DNA of 9,442 nucleotides from Bifidobacterium sp. UBA6881 (GTDB lineage Bacteria; Actinomycetota; Actinomycetes; Actinomycetales; Bifidobacteriaceae), in assembly GCA_002451435.1 (NCBI GenBank), contig DKCF01000062.1, positions 1-9,442 of the forward strand, given 5' to 3'. Below, piece by piece: positions 7,111 through 9,442 of the stretch (its first letter is position 1; every line of letters begins with the position of its first letter). The notes below the pieces were generated by a model. That model was not told where the DNA came from, did no database searches, and saw nothing but the letters and a program-made list of their open reading frames with translations. A program made the translations under genes and the position numbers.

Positions 7111-7175
7111 GCACAGGCCGCCCGCCGGTCCAAGAGGCCGGCTGGCATTGACGAAAAGCTTGGACTCGCAGTGTT

Positions 7176-7187
7176 GTTAGCGCTAAC
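7176..7187. promoter_or_regulatory. LacI-family operator in the regulator's own promoter
   Basis: GTTAGCGCTAAC is a perfect 12-bp palindrome with the central CG typical of LacI-family operators. It lies about 60 nt before the LacI gene and over its presumed -35 box. The half AGCGCTAAC recurs exactly in the promoter of the downstream sugar kinase (8668-8676). This suggests one repressor, probably the one encoded here, binds both and represses itself. Confidence 0.75.
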
Positions 7188-7205
7188 TAAAGTTGCGTGT
7201 ACAAT
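7177..7205 (+). promoter_or_regulatory. Candidate promoter of the LacI-family gene
   Basis: TACAAT (7200-7205) is a 5/6 match to the -10 consensus. A 17-nt spacer puts TTAGCG (7177-7182) as a weak -35. Transcription from about 7212 would give a leader of roughly 34 nt before ATG 7246. The -35 falls inside the palindromic operator, so repressor binding would directly block polymerase. Confidence 0.5.
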
Positions 7206-7245
7206 GGCGAACATGACAATGGCGATGTTCGAAAGGCGATGAGGC

Positions 7246-8364
7246 ATGGTTTCCAAGCGCAATGCGGTTAAGAAGCGTCCTTCAATGTTCGAAGTGGCGA
7301 AGCTTGCCGGCGTGAGCCACCAGACGGTCTCCCGCGTAATCAACCATTCGCCCGACGTCTCCGACGCCACCCGCGCGAAAGTGCAGAAGGCCATCGACCA
7401 GCTCGGCTACCGCCCCAGCAACTCGGCCCGTGCGTTGGCGTCTCACCGCTCCCGCACCATCGGCCTGATCGCGGGCGGCCAGCGGTTCTACGGGCCGATC
7501 TCCGCCATCTCCGCGATTGAGACGATGGCGCGCCAGCACGGACTGTTCATATCGGTGAGCATGGTGCATGAGGCGCTGTGCACGCAAGTGGACTTCGATG
7601 ACCTATGCCGTACCTTCGACGAGATGAACGTCGACGCGTTCATTTTTCTCACGCCCACCGATACCATGTTCTCCGCGGCATGCCGCGCCCAGATCGCCCA
7701 GCCGCGTGTGATCGTCACTTCCACGCATGGCGGCCTCGGCGTCCAGGACGGGCTTCGTCTGATGAAACCGGCGGATCGCAAGCGCGTCTCCGTGGTCGGA
7801 CTCGACCAGTGGTCGGCGATGGCCGATGTGATGCGCGTGGTGGCCGAATATGGGCATCGTTCCGTGCTGTATTTCGCGGGGCCCAAGGAATGGCGCGATG
7901 CCGCCACAAGACTGTTGTCGTGGAACAAGCTGTGCGCGGTCAATTCGGTGAATTCCGTCACCGTGCAGTGCGAAACATGGGATTCGTCCGAGGCGTACGG
8001 GCGGATGAACCACATCCTCGACAACATCGGACGCAGGGGCGGCAGCCTGCCGACCTGCATGGTGTGCGCGAACGACAGCCAGGCCGTGGGCGTGGCCCGC
8101 GCCCTGCATGAGCATGGCGTGCGCATCCCGCAGGATGTGAGCCTCATCGGCTTCGACGACATGCCCGCGATGGACAACATGTTCCCGCCGCTGACCACGG
8201 TTCGCCCCGATTTCGAGCAGCTCGGCATCGCCGCGATGAAGGAGACCCTGTTCCTTCTGGGAGCGGGCGAGGAGACGTCGTTCACCGCATCGCAGCATGG
8301 CGTGGGGCTGATTCCGATGCAGATGATCAGCCGCAGCTCGCTGGGGCCGGTGCTTCGGCGCTGA
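7246..8364 (+). CDS. LacI-family transcriptional regulator, AraQ-type candidate
   Basis: 372-residue DNA-binding repressor of the LacI/GalR family. The N-terminal helix-turn-helix is SMFEVAKLAGVSHQTVSRVI (13-32), followed by NHSPDVSDATRAKV and the hinge region GYRPSNSARALAS (54-66). The ligand-binding domain, homologous to periplasmic sugar-binding proteins, begins at RTIGLIAGG (70-78). It shows VSVVGLDQ, AEYGHRSVLYFAGP, TCMVCANDSQAVGVARAL, IPQDVSLIGFDDMPAMD and PPLTTVRPDFEQLGIAAM. The start is ATG 7246, with GAAAGG at 7231-7236 nine nt upstream. A perfect palindrome lies in its promoter and related sites lie in the promoter of the adjacent FGGY kinase. In bifidobacteria a LacI-type regulator, AraQ, is known to control arabinose genes, and this gene fits by context. 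The effector and symbol are inferred, so the symbol is left blank. Confidence 0.93.
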   Translation: MVSKRNAVKKRPSMFEVAKLAGVSHQTVSRVINHSPDVSDATRAKVQKAIDQLGYRPSNSARALASHRSRTIGLIAGGQRFYGPISAISAIETMARQHGLFISVSMVHEALCTQVDFDDLCRTFDEMNVDAFIFLTPTDTMFSAACRAQIAQPRVIVTSTHGGLGVQDGLRLMKPADRKRVSVVGLDQWSAMADVMRVVAEYGHRSVLYFAGPKEWRDAATRLLSWNKLCAVNSVNSVTVQCETWDSSEAYGRMNHILDNIGRRGGSLPTCMVCANDSQAVGVARALHEHGVRIPQDVSLIGFDDMPAMDNMFPPLTTVRPDFEQLGIAAMKETLFLLGAGEETSFTASQHGVGLIPMQMISRSSLGPVLRR

Positions 8365-8565
8365 CCGTAAGACCATTGGCTTCTTCGCGCGTCCCGCCGT
8401 CCGTGGCAGGCATGTGATGCTGGATGCGCGGATGATGGCAGGTGCGGGCAGGACCCACATATGCTCGGGACCGGGTTTTGACGGCGGATGCGCGGATGGC
8501 GGGGTCATGTTCGGGGGTTGCGCGTCGGTCTGCGTCTCCGATGCCTCGCGCCCCGCTTCCGCATT
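8365..8565. other. Gene-free stretch after the LacI gene
   Basis: About 200 nt from the LacI stop to the candidate terminator, without a convincing coding region. It contains a 13-bp perfect direct repeat (listed separately) and G-rich runs (for example TCGGGGG near 8511). I see no RNA gene or mobile-element end. It is probably a long 3' untranslated or spacer region. Confidence 0.4.
8422..8498. repeat. 13-bp direct repeat GGATGCGCGGATG
   Basis: Identical copies at 8422-8434 and 8486-8498, 64 bp apart, within the LacI-kinase gap. Each copy itself contains GGATG twice (GGATG-CGC-GGATG), so four GGATG units are spread over 77 bp. No function is recognised. Confidence 0.7.
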
Positions 8566-8596
8566 GCCTGACGGCATATCTTTTGTTAGGCTTTTT
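8566..8596 (+). terminator. Probable terminator of the LacI gene
   Basis: GCCTGAC (8566-8572) pairs with GTTAGGC (8585-8591), seven pairs including one G-U, loop 12 nt, followed directly by five Ts (8592-8596). The stem is short and the distance from the LacI stop is about 200 nt, so the call is moderate. It would insulate the kinase promoter from read-through. Confidence 0.5.
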
Positions 8597-8612
8597 GTTA
8601 CGCTTTCGTGAC
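8581..8612. repeat. T-rich short tandem repeats upstream of the kinase promoter
   Basis: TTTTGTTAGGCT (8581-8592) is followed directly by TTTTGTTACGCT (8593-8604), 11 of 12 identical. A degenerate third unit, TTTCGTGAC (8604-8612), matches TTTTGTTAC at 7 of 9. The last units form the imperfect palindrome TGTTACG-CTTT-CGTGACA (8596-8613), ending 8 nt before the -35 box. Confidence 0.5.
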
Positions 8613-8621
8613 ACGTCGGAT

Positions 8622-8650
8622 TTGTGTAATCCGTGCTGTCTGTCTAGAAT
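8622..8650 (+). promoter_or_regulatory. Promoter of the FGGY sugar kinase
   Basis: -35 TTGTGT (8622-8627), spacer exactly 17 nt, -10 TAGAAT (8645-8650; 5/6 to consensus). The start would fall near 8657, inside the tandem operator, giving a leader of about 73 nt before ATG 8730. Binding of a repressor there would block initiation or early elongation. Confidence 0.7.
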
Positions 8651-8677
8651 AGTGAGCGTTAACAGTGAGCGCTAACA
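8651..8677. promoter_or_regulatory. Tandem LacI-family operators at the kinase start site
   Basis: AGTGAGCGTTAAC (8651-8663) is followed immediately by AGTGAGCGCTAAC (8664-8676). These are two 13-bp copies with one difference, each a near-palindrome around the central CG. The second shares AGCGCTAAC with the palindrome in the LacI promoter (7176-7187). They begin one base after the -10 box and cover the likely start site, a classical repressor position. Confidence 0.78.
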
Positions 8678-8714
8678 CTCATTTGACAACGGTGTTGTGG
8701 AGTGCTCGGAAAAC

Positions 8715-8720
8715 AAGGAG
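8715..8720 (+). promoter_or_regulatory. Ribosome binding site of the sugar kinase
   Basis: AAGGAG nine nt ahead of ATG 8730, a near-consensus site that fixes this start. Confidence 0.8.
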
Positions 8721-8729
8721 TTTGGAACT

Positions 8730-9442
8730 ATGGCGCAAGAGCAGGAGCTCGACGATCAGATCGCATTGACCGCCGAGAAGATCCGTGCCGGCAAGACGAG
8801 CCTGGGCATCGAATTCGGCTCCACCCGAATCAAGGCCGTGCTTATCGACGATACGTACAGCACGATCGCAGCCGGAGACTACGGCTGGGCGAGCCACTTG
8901 GAGGATGGCCTGTGGAGCTACTCCAAGGAAGAGATCTGGAAGGGCCTGCAGACCGCATACGCAGCCATGGCCCAGAACGTGGAGACCGCGTACGGCGAGA
9001 AGCTCACCCGCATCGGGCACATCGGCTTCTCCGCGATGATGCACGGCTACCTCGCGTTCGACAAGGACGGCGAGATGCTGGTGCCGTTCCGCACTTGGCA
9101 GAACACCAACACCTCCGAGGCCCACAAGAAGCTTTCCGAGCTGTTCCAGTACAACATCCCGGAGCGTTGGTCCATCGCCCACCTGTACCAGGCGGTGCTC
9201 AACAAGGAAGAGCACGTCGGCAAGGTCGCGTACTTCACCACGCTCGCCGGCTACGTGCACTGGAAGCTCACCGGCAAGAAGGTGCTCGGCGTCGGCGATG
9301 CCTCCGGCATGTTCCCGATCGATCCGACCACCCACACCTACGAAACCGAATTCATCGAGAAGTTCAACGCGCTGCCGGAAGTCGCCGCGCAGCCGTGGAA
9401 GCTTTCCGACCTGCTGCCGGAACCGCTGGTCGCAGGCACCCC
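8730..9442 (+). CDS. araB: FGGY-family sugar kinase, probable L-ribulokinase (3' end cut by window)
   Basis: The first 237 residues of an ATP-dependent carbohydrate kinase of the FGGY family (about 500-550 residues when complete); the frame is still open at the window end. After a 24-residue hydrophilic N-terminal extension, SLGIEFGSTRIKAVLID (25-41) matches the first phosphate-binding motif of the actin-like ATPase fold. GHIGFSAMMHG (96-106), then VPFRTWQNTNTSEA (118-131), corresponds to the family's conserved sugar-site region (usually mHG ... WqDtR). YFTTLAGYVHWKLTG (168-182) and GVGDASGMFPID (187-198) follow the usual FGGY pattern. It lies behind a LacI-controlled promoter and next to a LacI-type regulator, as in bifidobacterial araBDA clusters. 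The assignment to ribulokinase rests on that context; xylulokinase or another pentose kinase cannot be excluded from this half. Confidence 0.8.
   Translation, partial: MAQEQELDDQIALTAEKIRAGKTSLGIEFGSTRIKAVLIDDTYSTIAAGDYGWASHLEDGLWSYSKEEIWKGLQTAYAAMAQNVETAYGEKLTRIGHIGFSAMMHGYLAFDKDGEMLVPFRTWQNTNTSEAHKKLSELFQYNIPERWSIAHLYQAVLNKEEHVGKVAYFTTLAGYVHWKLTGKKVLGVGDASGMFPIDPTTHTYETEFIEKFNALPEVAAQPWKLSDLLPEPLVAGT

Noticed and set aside
5315..7114. Minus-strand open frame of 599 codons opposite thrB and the Maf-Nudix gene
   Set aside because: It covers two well-supported plus-strand genes and a terminator; no ribosome binding site or domain was seen.
7204..7242. Twelve-codon leader peptide ending just before the LacI start
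   Set aside because: The first ATG lies within the -10 box and the later ones lack a ribosome binding site. There is no codon pattern suggesting attenuation.
7009..8420. 12-mer GGCATGTGATGC after both the Maf-Nudix stop (7009-7020) and the LacI stop (8409-8420), resembling short direct repeats flanking the LacI gene
   Set aside because: A few 12-mer repeats are expected by chance in a window of this size. There are no transposase genes or inverted ends, so no evidence of a mobile unit.
8683..8688. Perfect TTGACA -35 hexamer downstream of the operators
   Set aside because: No acceptable -10 box is found 16-18 nt downstream (TCGGAA at 17 nt), and the upstream TTGTGT/TAGAAT pair fits better.
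1..9442. A novel defence, mobile or secondary-metabolite system
   Set aside because: Every substantial coding region is assigned to a known housekeeping or sugar-use family. There are no repeat-spacer arrays, integrases, transposases, toxin-antitoxin pairs or unexplained plus-strand genes.

Overview
The window looks like chromosomal DNA of a high-GC actinobacterium, most likely Bifidobacterium or a close relative. The reasons are codon use strongly biased to G/C at third positions, the gene order argS-lysA-hom-thrB-maf/nudix, a LacI-type regulator facing a ribulokinase-type FGGY kinase, and LacI-family operators with the core AGCGCTAAC. The genus is inferred from gene content and protein character, since no database search was possible. 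All genes I can support lie on the plus strand.

Left part (1-3050): the 3' two thirds of argS (arginyl-tRNA synthetase) runs with a 14-nt gap into lysA (diaminopimelate decarboxylase, the last step of lysine synthesis). The unit ends at a strong intrinsic terminator (3004-3050), about 195 nt after lysA.

Middle part (3078-7081): hom (homoserine dehydrogenase with a C-terminal ACT domain) probably starts at TTG 3134 behind a consensus ribosome binding site. After a gap holding a very long hairpin comes thrB (homoserine kinase). thrB overlaps by 4 nt a two-domain gene that fuses a Maf/HAM1-like nucleotide pyrophosphatase to a Nudix hydrolase. A hairpin with a pyrimidine-rich tail follows. Together lysA, hom and thrB supply the lysine and threonine/methionine branches of the aspartate family. 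The Maf-Nudix protein is probably a nucleotide house-cleaning enzyme carried along by the operon.

Right part (7081-9442): a gap with several hairpins leads to a monocistronic LacI-family regulator. A perfect 12-bp palindrome in its own promoter suggests autoregulation. A 365-nt gap follows, holding a 13-bp direct repeat, a probable terminator, short T-rich repeats and a well-formed promoter (TTGTGT-17-TAGAAT). Two tandem 13-bp operator copies start immediately after the -10 box. This promoter drives an FGGY-family sugar kinase, probably L-ribulokinase (araB), which is cut by the window end. The shared operator core in both promoters implies that the LacI protein controls itself and the sugar operon, as in the AraQ-type arabinose regulation known in bifidobacteria.

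I see no phage, CRISPR, insertion sequence, RNA gene or defence system. The window is mostly ordinary core metabolism. The points worth a second look are large lineage-specific insertions in LysA and Maf, the hom-thrB hairpin, the hairpin cluster before lacI, and the architecture of the two LacI-controlled promoters.
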